A DNA stretch of 21,460 nucleotides, from NCBI GenBank assembly GCA_046758005.1, contig JBHHZJ010000065.1:1-21460 (forward strand), in the 5' to 3' direction. The notes beneath the pieces are model-generated. The model had not been told where the DNA came from and did no database searches. It saw nothing but the letters and a program-made list of their open reading frames with translations. Shown piece by piece: positions 9,163-17,394 of the stretch (position 1 is the stretch's first letter; the number at the start of each line of letters is the position of its first letter). This DNA is from JBHHZJ01 sp046758005. GTDB lineage: Bacteria; Pseudomonadota; Alphaproteobacteria; Kiloniellales; J153. The position numbers and the translations under genes are program-made.

Positions 9163-10002
9163 TCAACCCTTGACCGCGCCCATGGTCAGCCCGCGCACGA
9201 TGTGCCTCTGCAACAGGAAGACCACGATCAGGACGGGGAGCAGGGCGACGATGCCGACGATCGCCATCTCGCCCCACTTGACGCCTTGGGCGGTGATCAG
9301 CGTCGGGATCGCGACCGGCAAGGTCTTGACCGTCCGCCCGCCGAGCATGAAGGCGAACAGGAACTCGTTCCAGGCGAAGATGAAGCAGAGCACGGCGGTC
9401 GAGACGACGCCCGGGCGCAGCAGCGGGAACACGATCCGCGTGAACACCCGCAGGCGCGGGTAGCCCTCGACCATGGCCGACTCCTCGAGCTCCGCCGGCA
9501 GGTCGCGGCAGAAGCTGCGCAGCACCCAGACGTAGAACGAGAGGTTGAACGTCAGGTACGCCGCGGTCAGACCGAGGTACGTATCGAGCAGATCCAGCTT
9601 CGCGTAGATGAGGTAGAACGGAATGACCAGGCAGACCGGCGGCGCCATCCGGGTCGCCAGGATGAACAGGAACAGGTCGTCCCTGCGCCACATCTCGAAA
9701 CGGGCGAAGGCGTAGGCGGCGGGCGTGCCCAGGACGACGACGAGCCCGGTGCTCGCCGCCCCGACCAGGAACGAGGTCACGAGATGCCCCAGGAAACCCT
9801 GCTCGATGACGTAATCGAAGTGCGCCAGCGTCGGGGCGAACGTCCACACCGTGGGCCGCTCGAACATCACGTCCTCGGGCTTGAACATGATGGTCGCCAT
9901 CCAGAACACCGGAAACAGGATGAGGGCGGCATAGCCGAAGGTGAGCGCCGTCCACAGGGCGGTCCTGCGCAGCGCGGCGGTTTCGGTCGTGGCGCGGGGC
10001 AT
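9163..10002 (-). CDS. ABC sugar-type transporter permease (MalG-like)
   Basis: The second inner-membrane permease of the carbohydrate-type importer, 279 residues with about six hydrophobic segments. The first is near residues 17-37 and the last near VGIVALLPVLIVVFLLQ. The ATPase-contacting EAA loop is at about 171-198 (ELEESAMVEGYPRLRVF), with its conserved Gly180. The ending RHIVRGLTMGAVKG is the usual MalG-class C-terminus. The ATG follows a GGAGAGG ribosome site. The frame stays open upstream, but those residues are a shadow of the preceding permease. It lies 23 bases after that permease and is the last gene of the transport cluster. Confidence 0.93.
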   Translation of the reverse strand: MPRATTETAALRRTALWTALTFGYAALILFPVFWMATIMFKPEDVMFERPTVWTFAPTLAHFDYVIEQGFLGHLVTSFLVGAASTGLVVVLGTPAAYAFARFEMWRRDDLFLFILATRMAPPVCLVIPFYLIYAKLDLLDTYLGLTAAYLTFNLSFYVWVLRSFCRDLPAELEESAMVEGYPRLRVFTRIVFPLLRPGVVSTAVLCFIFAWNEFLFAFMLGGRTVKTLPVAIPTLITAQGVKWGEMAIVGIVALLPVLIVVFLLQRHIVRGLTMGAVKG

Positions 10003-10025
10003 GGGCCTCTCCGTGGTTTCCGGCC

Positions 10026-10967
10026 TCAGAAGGCGCGCAGGCGCTTCTTGGCGACCTGATAGAACACGTTGCAGAACAGGAAGAAGATCAGCCAGACGAT
10101 GATGGCGAGCGCCGAAGCCTCGCCGATCTTCCAGTACTCGAAGGTCATCTTGTAGGCCAGGATGCTCGGCGATTCCGTGGCGATTCCCGGGCCGCCGCCG
10201 GTCAGGATGAAGATCGAGTCGAAGATCTTGAAGGCGTCGATCAGGCGCAGCAGCCCGATGACCGCGAGCAGCGGCGCCATCATCGGCAGGGTCAGCCGGA
10301 AGAACGTCTGCACCGGGGTGGCCCCATCGACGGCCGCGGCCCGGTAGGGGTTGAGCGGCAGGGCCTGCAGGCCGGCGAAGGACGCGAGCACCATGAACGG
10401 CGTCCACTGCCAGACATCGACGAAGACGAGCGCGAACAGCGCCAGGTTCGGCGCCGCGAACACCGAAGTGTCCGGCACGATGGCGAAGCGCTCCAGGATG
10501 TTGTACGACAGCAGCCCCCACGAGCCGGCGAGCATGATCTTCCACAGCAGCGCGACCACGATCGGCGCCATCATGGTCGGGATGAACAGGAACGGCACGA
10601 TGACCCGGCGCGCCCAGATCCGCTGGTTGAGCACGAGCGCGCCGATCAGGCCGAGCATGAACTCGATCGGCACGGCGATCAGCACGAACAGGCCGGCCAC
10701 CCCGAGGCTGTTCCAGAACCGCGGGTCCGACAGCACGGCCGCGTAGTTGGCGAACCCGGCGAAATCGCCGACCCGGCCGTACTTGACCTCGTGCAGCGAC
10801 AGGAAGATGGCGTAGAGGAAGGGGATCAGGCTGACCAGCACCAGGGCGGCCATGCTCGGCCCGATCAGCAGGTAGGGATACCAGACGCGCTCGCGCGGCA
10901 CGGCGAGGTCCCCGCCCCGCCGCGCGGAGCCGATCGTGCCCGCGGGGCCTGGATCGGCGGCCGTCAT
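10026..10967 (-). CDS. ABC sugar-type transporter permease (MalF-like)
   Basis: The first permease of the carbohydrate-type importer, 313 residues with six predicted membrane helices. The first is YLLIGPSMAALVLVSLIPFL at about 32-51. The EAA loop is NPYRAAAVDGATPVQTFFRL (about 206-225) with Gly215. DVWQWTPFMVLASFAGLQALP and LTGGGPGIATES are typical of this class. The ATG at 10967 is chosen over one at 11027 because GGGGGA lies upstream and the extra 20 residues are basic and unconserved. It is separated from the binding-protein gene by 91 bases that hold a strong stem-loop. Confidence 0.93.
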   Translation of the reverse strand: MTAADPGPAGTIGSARRGGDLAVPRERVWYPYLLIGPSMAALVLVSLIPFLYAIFLSLHEVKYGRVGDFAGFANYAAVLSDPRFWNSLGVAGLFVLIAVPIEFMLGLIGALVLNQRIWARRVIVPFLFIPTMMAPIVVALLWKIMLAGSWGLLSYNILERFAIVPDTSVFAAPNLALFALVFVDVWQWTPFMVLASFAGLQALPLNPYRAAAVDGATPVQTFFRLTLPMMAPLLAVIGLLRLIDAFKIFDSIFILTGGGPGIATESPSILAYKMTFEYWKIGEASALAIIVWLIFFLFCNVFYQVAKKRLRAF

Positions 10968-11009
10968 GCGTCGTGTCCCCCGGATCGGTTTCCAGATTCG
11001 CCGCGAACC

Positions 11010-11039
11010 GGCGCCCGGGGGACGCAACCCCCGGGCGCC
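11010..11039 (-). terminator. Intercistronic stem-loop between binding-protein and permease genes
   Basis: A perfect 12-bp inverted repeat: GGCGCCCGGGGG (11010-11021), loop ACGCAA, and CCCCCGGGCGCC (11028-11039). On the transcribed minus strand no U-run follows, so it is not a standard Rho-independent terminator. Its place, just after the binding-protein stop and before the permease start, matches mRNA-stabilising or partial-termination hairpins known in malE-malF type operons. That role is inferred from position and would raise binding protein over permease. Confidence 0.65.
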
Positions 11040-11058
11040 TTCGCTGCCGCGGAGCGTG

Positions 11059-12480
11059 TCAGAGCAGACACTTGGTGCAGATCTTCAAGAGCTTTTCCTG
11101 GCCCAGCTTGACTCCGGCCTCCGGGGTCAGCTTGCCGAGGCCGATCTCCTGCACGATCGCGCCGAGCTCGTCGTAGATCTCGAAGAACTTCGGCATCTTG
11201 GGCTTGGCCTCGGTAACGCTCAGGGACCCCTTCATGGCGGCGAACAGGGGCGCCAGGCGCGAGTTCTTGAGCGCCGGCAGGTCCCAGGAGCTGTTGCGGA
11301 TCGGCACGCCGCCGCCGCCGGTATTGAGCAGTTTCTCCTGGAGCCCCCTGTCCACGATCCACTGCAGGAAGAGATAGGTGGGCTCGACGTTGCCCGAGCT
11401 CTTGCTGATCACGATGACCGAGGGCGCGCCGTTGGCCGCGCGCGCGCCGCCATAGTCGGCGTTCCTCGGGATGGCCCGGTAGACGAACTTGCCGGACAGC
11501 CCGGATGCCCCGGGCTTGTCGATGCCGAGCACGAAGTCGCTCCAGGCGATGGTCTGCGCGGCGATGCCGTTGCCCATCACGGTGGGCACGTCGATCAGCG
11601 AGTACTCGGCCTGGCCGGGGGGCGAGAACTTCCACAGCTCCGCCCAGAACTTGAGCGCGGCGACGTTTTCCGGCCGGTCGAAGGCCGGCTTGCCGTCGCC
11701 GTCCACGATCCCGCCGCCCCAGTTCTTCAGGAAGTTGTACCACACGCCCGGGAACGTCGTGCCGCCCTTGATGCCCTCCATGACGATCCCGTAGAACTCG
11801 CTCGCAAGCGTGGCGCCGGCCAGCTTCTCGCCCTTCTTGCGGGTAAAGAACTCGGCGATGTCGCGCATTTGCTGCATGGTCTCGGCGGGCGCGAGGTCGT
11901 AGCCGTACCTGGCCTTGAACGCGGCCTTTTCCTCCGGGTTCCCGAGCAGGTCGCCGCGCGCCCAATAGACCATGTTGTAGTTCCAGTTCAGGAACCCGTA
12001 CTGCTTGCCCTTCAGCTTGGAGGTCGTGCTGTAGGGCGGTTCGATCAGATCCGCCAGGTCCAGCGACGGATTGGTCAGCGCCCTGTCGGCCAGCAGGTCG
12101 TCGATCGGGCGGATCGCGCCGGCGTCGATCATCGGGCCCATCTGGAAGCTGTGCAGCATGACGGCGTCGTAATAGCCGCGACCCGAGAGCATGTCGGCCT
12201 GACCCTTGCCGATCACGTCGAAATGGTTGAGCAGCTCGTACTCGACCTTGATCCCGGTCTCCCGCTCGAACTCCGGCACCAGCGTGGCCATCACCTCCTG
12301 CAGTGGCGTGATCTCGTCCAGCACGCGGATGGTCTTGCCCTTGTAGGGCGCGGCGGCCTCCTTGTAACTCCACGCCAGCGCCCCGCTGGCCGTGGCGCCG
12401 GCGATCGCCGCGCCGAGCGCGGCGGCCAGAAAGGTCCCGTACGATCGCAATCCGTTTCGTTTGCTCGACTCGTTCCGCAT
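11059..12480 (-). CDS. Extracellular solute-binding protein of a carbohydrate-type ABC importer
   Basis: A periplasmic substrate-binding protein (bacterial family 1, COG1653-like), 473 residues. It has a Sec signal: a basic start, a hydrophobic stretch from about 15 to 33, and a likely cut after SGALA before WSYKEA. Mature motifs include KTIRVLDEITPLQEVMATLV, PEFERETGIKVEYELLNHFD, and NWNYNMVYWARGDLLGNPEE. A strong GAGGAGG ribosome site lies 7 bases before the ATG. There is no lipobox. The only two cysteines in the protein form C468-T-K-C471 two residues from the end. It stands between the two ATPase genes and the two permease genes. The ligand is not identifiable; sugars, polyols or glycerol derivatives are all possible. 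Confidence 0.9.
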   Translation of the reverse strand: MRNESSKRNGLRSYGTFLAAALGAAIAGATASGALAWSYKEAAAPYKGKTIRVLDEITPLQEVMATLVPEFERETGIKVEYELLNHFDVIGKGQADMLSGRGYYDAVMLHSFQMGPMIDAGAIRPIDDLLADRALTNPSLDLADLIEPPYSTTSKLKGKQYGFLNWNYNMVYWARGDLLGNPEEKAAFKARYGYDLAPAETMQQMRDIAEFFTRKKGEKLAGATLASEFYGIVMEGIKGGTTFPGVWYNFLKNWGGGIVDGDGKPAFDRPENVAALKFWAELWKFSPPGQAEYSLIDVPTVMGNGIAAQTIAWSDFVLGIDKPGASGLSGKFVYRAIPRNADYGGARAANGAPSVIVISKSSGNVEPTYLFLQWIVDRGLQEKLLNTGGGGVPIRNSSWDLPALKNSRLAPLFAAMKGSLSVTEAKPKMPKFFEIYDELGAIVQEIGLGKLTPEAGVKLGQEKLLKICTKCLL

Positions 12481-12530
12481 GACTTTCCTCCTCTGATTGT
12501 GTGTTATCGTTGGGATATCCGCTTGCGCAC

Positions 12531-13646
12531 TCAAACGGCCCGCCCGCTCGCGGCATCGAACACGGCGTAGTCGGCCGGCCGGAAACCGACGCGGATCGGG
12601 CTCCCGCTGTCGAGCTTGACCGGATCCGTGGTCTTGATCTTCACGAGTCGTTCGCCCAGGCGGACGGTGGCGATGCTGTACTTGCCGAACGGCTCGAACG
12701 TGTAAACCGTCGCCGGGGCGCCGTGACGGGCCGCCGCGCCGTTGGCGATCGAGATTTCGCTCGGGCGCACGCCGAGCACGTAATCCGCGTTGCTCCGACA
12801 CCCGCGCAGTCTGGCGGAGGCCCGGTCCGATATCGGGACGGTGCCGGCCTCGTGCCGGAACACCAGGCCGGCCGGGGTTTCCTCGAAGCGCCCCGGCAAC
12901 AGGTTCATCGCCGGGTCGCCGATCAGCCGGGCCACGCTCGTGTTGGCCGGGCGCAGGTAGACCTCCTCCGGCGTACCGACCTGCTGGATCCGCCCCTCCA
13001 CCAGCACCACCACCCGGTCGCCGACGGACAGCGCCTCCATGGCGTCGGGCGTGCACCAGAGCGTGGGCGCCGGGCGCTCGATCTGGCGCCGGCGGATCGC
13101 GCCGCGCAGCGTGTGGCGCAGCTTGGCGTCGAGATGCGCGATCGGTTCGTCCAGGAGGGTGACCTCCGGGTCCTGGACCAGCGTCCGGCACAGCGCCACC
13201 CGCTGCTTCTGGCCGCCCGAAAGCTCGGCGGGGAAGCGGCGCTCGAGGCCGGCCATCTCGGTCAGGCTCAGAACCTCCCCGATCCGCCGGGCGATCGATG
13301 CCTCGTCGTGCCGGCCTTTCTGGCGCGGCGAGCGCAGGGGCGAGGCGATGTTGTCGTAAACCGTGAGGTGCGGGTAAAGCGCGTAGGACTCGAACATGTA
13401 GGCGACGCTGCGCCGTTGCGGCGGCGCCCGCGTCACGTCCGTCCCGGCCAGGACGATGCGCCCGAAGTTCGGCCGCTCGACGCCGCTGACCAGGCGGCAG
13501 ACGGTCGATTTCCCAGCGCCCGAGGGGCCGGTGATGGCGACGATCTCGCCCGGTTCCGCCCCGAGGTCCACGGCCTCGAGCGCGGCGAGAGCGCCGTAAC
13601 GCTTGACGAGCCGCACGAGCTCGAGCCGGGCGCCGGTGCCGGTCAT
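12531..13646 (-). CDS. ABC transporter ATPase (MalK/UgpC-like), switch histidine replaced
   Basis: The second nucleotide-binding subunit of the carbohydrate-type importer, 371 residues: an ATPase domain plus a C-terminal TOBE/OB regulatory domain. Walker A GPSGAGKS is at 40-47, the signature LSGGQKQR at 142-149, and Walker B VTLLDEP is followed by the D-loop AHLDAK. Two key positions differ from MalK. The Q-loop reads FESYALYP, with Glu86 for Gln. The H-loop reads CTPDAMEAL, with Pro200 (codon at 13047-13049) where VTHD is expected. Its ATG overlaps the stop of the preceding ATPase gene as ATGA. It probably forms a heterodimer with that ATPase, contributing one weakened ATP site. It is not a pseudogene by frame. 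Confidence 0.93.
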   Translation of the reverse strand: MTGTGARLELVRLVKRYGALAALEAVDLGAEPGEIVAITGPSGAGKSTVCRLVSGVERPNFGRIVLAGTDVTRAPPQRRSVAYMFESYALYPHLTVYDNIASPLRSPRQKGRHDEASIARRIGEVLSLTEMAGLERRFPAELSGGQKQRVALCRTLVQDPEVTLLDEPIAHLDAKLRHTLRGAIRRRQIERPAPTLWCTPDAMEALSVGDRVVVLVEGRIQQVGTPEEVYLRPANTSVARLIGDPAMNLLPGRFEETPAGLVFRHEAGTVPISDRASARLRGCRSNADYVLGVRPSEISIANGAAARHGAPATVYTFEPFGKYSIATVRLGERLVKIKTTDPVKLDSGSPIRVGFRPADYAVFDAASGRAV

Positions 13647-14797
13647 GGCCGCAAGAGGTTCCCTCCGCCCTCGGCGTCGAACACGGCGACCCTGTCCGGC
13701 GGGATGCGGATCGCGACCGGCGCGCCCCGCTCGATGCGGGTGGGCCCGGGCGTCTCGGCCGTGATCAGGCCGCCATCCGGGTCCGGTTCCCGTTGTGACG
13801 CGCCGCGCGCGCCGTCCAGCGCGAGGGTGAGGACGTCCACGTCGCCGCGCGGCTCGCGGAAGAACACGGTTGCGGGCATCCACGTGTCCGAACCCGCGTC
13901 TGTCCGCGGCGCACCGGGGCGAACGTCCACGTGTTCGGGGCGAACCCCGAGGACGACGCCACGCGCGCCGGCGCGGCCGCGCAGGCGGACGGCCAACTCG
14001 CCCTCCACGGGGATCTTCCAACCGTCGCCGGCCAGCGCGAGCGCCCCGCCGGCGTCCGTCAGCTCCGCCGGCAGCAGGTTCATCGGCGGCTCGCCGATGA
14101 AGTTGGCGACGAAAAGGTTCGCGGGGGCGTGGTAAAGCTCTTCGGGCGCGCCGACCTGCTGCAGCACGCCGTGGTTCATGACCGCGACCCGGTCGGACAT
14201 GGCCACGGCCTCTGTCTGGTCGTGTGTGACCAGGACCGCGGTCAGCCCGCTGGTCCTCTGCAACCGTTTGATCTCGCTGCGCAACTGCACCTTCTGGTCG
14301 GCGTCCAGGTGGCTCAGCGGCTCGTCGAACAGGATCAGCTCCGGGTCGCGGACGAGCGCCCGGCCGATCGAGACGCGCTGCTGCGCCCCGCCGCTCAGGC
14401 TCTTCACGTTCTGCGCGCGCACGGGGTGCAGGCCGAGCAGATCGATCGCCTTGCCCGCGCGCGCCTCGATCTCGCGCGGCCGGAGGTGACGGATCTTGAG
14501 CGGGAACGCGATGTTCTCGAACACCGACAGGTGGGGATAGAGCGCGTAGTCCTCGAACACCATGGCGATGTTGCGCTCGCCCGGGGCCAGGGCGCTTACC
14601 GGCCGGTCGTCGAAGAAGATCTCGCCGCGGCTGAGCGTTTCGATGCCCGCGATCATCTTCAGCGTGCTGCTCTTGCCGCACCCGGAGGGGCCGAGCAGCG
14701 CGAGCATCTCGCCGTCGGCGCAGGACAGCGTGAGGTCGCGGACGGCTTGGACGTCGCCGTAAAACTTCCAGACGTTGGCCAGTCGGATCGCGGACAT
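13643..14797 (-). CDS. ABC transporter ATPase (MalK/UgpC-like), complete catalytic set except Q-loop
   Basis: The first nucleotide-binding subunit of the carbohydrate-type importer, 384 residues. Walker A is GPSGCGKS at 36-43, the signature LSGGAQQR at 134-141, Walker B LILFDEP with D-loop SHLDAD, and the switch histidine His192 in LVTHDQTEAVAMSDR. The Q-loop is FEDYALYP, with Glu82 in place of Gln. The C-terminal TOBE domain has GVRPEHVDVRPG. The ATG has only a weak AGG upstream, so it may depend on coupling to livF, 44 bases away. It is paired by ATGA overlap with the second ATPase gene. Systems with two ATPase genes include rhizobial glycerol GlpS/GlpT; that homology is a suggestion from layout. 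Confidence 0.93.
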   Translation of the reverse strand: MSAIRLANVWKFYGDVQAVRDLTLSCADGEMLALLGPSGCGKSSTLKMIAGIETLSRGEIFFDDRPVSALAPGERNIAMVFEDYALYPHLSVFENIAFPLKIRHLRPREIEARAGKAIDLLGLHPVRAQNVKSLSGGAQQRVSIGRALVRDPELILFDEPLSHLDADQKVQLRSEIKRLQRTSGLTAVLVTHDQTEAVAMSDRVAVMNHGVLQQVGAPEELYHAPANLFVANFIGEPPMNLLPAELTDAGGALALAGDGWKIPVEGELAVRLRGRAGARGVVLGVRPEHVDVRPGAPRTDAGSDTWMPATVFFREPRGDVDVLTLALDGARGASQREPDPDGGLITAETPGPTRIERGAPVAIRIPPDRVAVFDAEGGGNLLRP

Positions 14798-14841
14798 GAT
14801 GAGATGCCTGGGGTCAGTCTGCCATGGAGATTCCCGCGCGC

Positions 14842-15546
14842 CTATCCGCCGAGATAGGCCTCGCGCACGTGCGGGTCGCGCAGCAGCTCCCGCCCCGTGC
14901 CATGGAGCGCCACCCGGCCCGCTTCCAGGACGTAGCTGTGGTCGCACAGCTCGAGCGCCGCGTAGGCGTTCTGCTCGACCATCAGGACCGTGACTCCCTC
15001 GCGCCGGATCTCGCGGATGATCTCGAAGGTCCGCTCGACCAGGTTGGGCGCCAGCCCCAACGACGGCTCGTCGAACAGGACCAGCTTGGGCCGGGACATG
15101 AGCGCCCGGCTGATCGCCAGCATCTGCTGCTCGCCTCCCGAGAGCGTGCCGGCGGTCTGCCGGCGCCGCTCGGCCAGGATCGGAAAGCGCTCGAAGATGC
15201 GGCGCATGTCCTGGCCGATGCCCTTGGAATCCTTGCGCAGGTAGCACCCCATCTCCAGATTTTCCTCGACCGTCATGTAGGGGAACACCCGGCGCCCTTC
15301 CGGGCAGTGGGCGATACCCATGGCCAGGATCGAGCGCGCCGAGGCCCTGGTGATGTCCTGGCCTTCGAACACCACCCGGCCGGCCACCGGCGGCAGGAGC
15401 CCGGAAACGGCCTTCAAGGTCGTCGTCTTGCCGGCGCCGTTGGCGCCGATCAGGGTGACCAGCTCGCCCGCCCCGACCTCGAGCGACAGGTCCAACACCG
15501 CGTTGACCTTGCCGTAGCGGCAATTCAGCCCTTCGATCTCAAGCAC
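14842..15546 (-). CDS. livF: Branched-chain amino-acid ABC transporter ATPase LivF
   Basis: The short HAAT-family ATPase, 234 residues with no C-terminal regulatory domain. Walker A GANGAGKT is at 34-41, the LivF hallmark PEGRRVFPYMTVEENLEMG follows at about 82-100, then the signature LSGGEQQ at 135-141 and Walker B LVLFDEPSLGLAPN. MVEQNAYAAL has Gln in the H-loop position, which is normal for LivF. The start is GTG and overlaps the livG stop by 8 bases, so translation is probably coupled. The ending HVREAYLGG is typical. It supplies energy for the livHM permease together with LivG. Confidence 0.96.
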   Translation of the reverse strand: MLEIEGLNCRYGKVNAVLDLSLEVGAGELVTLIGANGAGKTTTLKAVSGLLPPVAGRVVFEGQDITRASARSILAMGIAHCPEGRRVFPYMTVEENLEMGCYLRKDSKGIGQDMRRIFERFPILAERRRQTAGTLSGGEQQMLAISRALMSRPKLVLFDEPSLGLAPNLVERTFEIIREIRREGVTVLMVEQNAYAALELCDHSYVLEAGRVALHGTGRELLRDPHVREAYLGG

Positions 15547-16333
15547 GGCCGGCTCCCTGTCCCAGGTAGGCCCGAATCACCTCCGGATCGCGCTGGATCT
15601 CCTCCGGCGGGCCGTCGGCGATGATCTCGCCCTGGTTGAGCACAACGACGCGCTCGGAGACGCCCATGACCATGCGCATGTCGTGCTCGACCAGCAGGAT
15701 CGTGATGCCGAGCGCCCGGATGCGCCCGACCATCTTCATGAAGCTGGCGGTCTCGGCGGGATTCATGCCGGAGACGGGCTCGTCGAGCAGCAAGATCTCC
15801 GGCTTGGCGGCGAGCGCGATCGCCACCTCGAGCAGGCGCTGGTCGCCGTAGGGCAGGGCGGAGCCGAGCTCGTGGGCGCGCGGCGCGAGCCCGACGAAGT
15901 CGAGGATCTCGTGCGCCTGCTCGCGCAGGCGCCGCTCCTCGCGGCGCACGCGGGGCAGGTCGAGGATGATCTCCCAGGTCCGGCGCTCGCCCTGCCGGTG
16001 CAGGCCGATCAGAACGTTCTCGAAGGCGGTATTGGCCCCGAAGACGCTGGTTTTCTGGAACGTCCGCACCACGCCGAGGCCGGCGATCTCGTTCGGGCGC
16101 AGGCCGTTGAGGCGGCGCCCCTTGTAGTAGATGTCGCCGGCGCTGGGCTGCAGGAACCCGGTGATGGCGTTGAAGGCGGTGGTCTTGCCCGCGCCGTTGG
16201 GGCCGATCAGGCTCACGACCTCCCCATCCTTGACCTCGAAGGTCATATCGGTGATGGCCATCAGGCCGCCGAAGCGCACCGAAATGTTTTCGAGCCACAG
16301 CGCGACGGCCGGAGGCGCGCCCGGGGCGGTCAT
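15539..16333 (-). CDS. livG: Branched-chain amino-acid ABC transporter ATPase LivG
   Basis: The longer HAAT-family ATPase, 264 residues. Walker A GPNGAGKT is at 44-51, Gln93 is in RTFQKTSVFG, the signature region is LPYGDQR at 160-166, Walker B is ILLLDEPVSGMNPAE, and the switch histidine is in LVEHDMRMVMGVSERVVVL. The ending VIRAYLGQGA is typical. The ATG overlaps the livM stop as ATGA. The LPYGDQR form of the signature deviates from LSGGQ, but variants like it are usual in LivG. The frame runs on upstream through livM as a shadow, and the start is set by the family and by coupling. Confidence 0.96.
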   Translation of the reverse strand: MTAPGAPPAVALWLENISVRFGGLMAITDMTFEVKDGEVVSLIGPNGAGKTTAFNAITGFLQPSAGDIYYKGRRLNGLRPNEIAGLGVVRTFQKTSVFGANTAFENVLIGLHRQGERRTWEIILDLPRVRREERRLREQAHEILDFVGLAPRAHELGSALPYGDQRLLEVAIALAAKPEILLLDEPVSGMNPAETASFMKMVGRIRALGITILLVEHDMRMVMGVSERVVVLNQGEIIADGPPEEIQRDPEVIRAYLGQGAGRA

Positions 16334-17394
16334 GCGCGGTCCCCCTCGGCGCGCGTCGGCTGCGGGGGCGCCGGCTCGCCGACCAGCGTGCCCTCGCGCG
16401 GCCCGTCGCCGAACCGCTCCCGCCACCACGAGGTCACGGCGGGGACGATGCCTTCGGGCAGGAAGAACACGATCAGGATCATGAACACGCCGTACACGAC
16501 CCACTGCACCTCGGGGGCGGCGAGCTCGCGCAGGACCTCCGGCAGGATGCCGAAGATCAGCCCGCCGACCACCGGCCCGGCGAGCGTGCCCTTGCCGCCG
16601 GTGATGACCATGATGACCATGGTCACGGTGTAGATGAAGAGGAAGATGTCGGGGTCTACGATCCGGACGTAGTGCGTGTACAGGCCGCCGGCCGTGCCGG
16701 CCATCGCCGCCGAGATCACCGTCGCCATGACCAGGTAGCGCGTCACGTCGATGCCCACCGAGGTCGCCAGCGGCTCGTTCTCGCGCAGGGCGATCATGGC
16801 CCGCCCGGCGCGCGAATTGACCAGGCGTCGGATGATCGCGTAGGCCACGATGCACAGCGCCAGCACCAAGTAGTAGTTCGGCACCTTCCTGTAGAACGTG
16901 AGATCGAAGACGCCCGGGATGGCCAGGCTGACCGGCGGGATGTTGTTGAGCGCCATCGGCCCCTCGGTAAGGTCGAGCCAGTTGAGCGCGATCAGGCGCA
17001 CGACCTCGGCGAAGCTGATCGTGACGATCACGAAATAGGCGCCGCGCACCTTGAACGAGATCTTGCCGATCAGCCAGCCGAAGAACCCTGCCACCACGAT
17101 CCCGCACAGCAAGGCGAACCACACCGGGCGCGGCGCGAAGACGAAGGTATAGCCCTGCGTGAGGTGCAGGTCGAAGCCGAGCGAGACGAGCGCGCTCGTG
17201 TACGCGCCGATGCCGAAGAAGGCGACGTGGCCGAGGCTGAGCTGCCCGGTGTAGCCGAGCAGGAGGTTCAGGCTCATCGCCGCGATAATGAAGATTCCGG
17301 TGGTGATCAGGATGTGCAGGAAATACTGGTCCTCCAGCCACAGCGGGACCGAGAACAGAAAGGCCACCCAAAGCGCGGTGACCGCCCGCCTCAT
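16330..17394 (-). CDS. livM: Branched-chain amino-acid ABC transporter permease LivM
   Basis: An inner-membrane permease of the HAAT family, 354 residues with about eight to ten hydrophobic segments. The conserved signature LLLGYTGQLSLGHVAFFGIG lies in the N-terminal third. The cytoplasmic coupling loop is RAGRAMIALRENEPLATSVG, and GGKGTLAGPVVGGLIFGILP is typical of the family. A polar tail of about 40 residues rich in Pro, Arg and Glu follows the last helix. It overlaps livH upstream and livG downstream by four bases each (ATGA), so the permease and ATPase genes are tightly coupled. Confidence 0.96.
   Translation of the reverse strand: MRRAVTALWVAFLFSVPLWLEDQYFLHILITTGIFIIAAMSLNLLLGYTGQLSLGHVAFFGIGAYTSALVSLGFDLHLTQGYTFVFAPRPVWFALLCGIVVAGFFGWLIGKISFKVRGAYFVIVTISFAEVVRLIALNWLDLTEGPMALNNIPPVSLAIPGVFDLTFYRKVPNYYLVLALCIVAYAIIRRLVNSRAGRAMIALRENEPLATSVGIDVTRYLVMATVISAAMAGTAGGLYTHYVRIVDPDIFLFIYTVTMVIMVITGGKGTLAGPVVGGLIFGILPEVLRELAAPEVQWVVYGVFMILIVFFLPEGIVPAVTSWWRERFGDGPREGTLVGEPAPPQPTRAEGDRA

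Noticed and set aside
10936..12570. A 544-codon plus-strand frame opposite the solute-binding protein gene
   Set aside because: The minus-strand gene has a signal peptide, a strong ribosome site and family motifs. The plus-strand frame is compositionally a shadow.
14842..15546. Gln instead of His in the LivF H-loop and no Gln in its Q-loop
   Set aside because: VEQNA and PEGRRVF are the normal LivF forms, so this is not a degenerate ATPase like the one at 12531-13646.
15683..16633. A long plus-strand frame opposite livG
   Set aside because: Antisense shadow of livG and the livM end, with no domain features.
16330..17394. LivM C-terminal polar tail as a possible extra domain
   Set aside because: About 40 residues of Pro/Arg/Glu-rich sequence with no fold-like pattern; such tails vary among LivM proteins.
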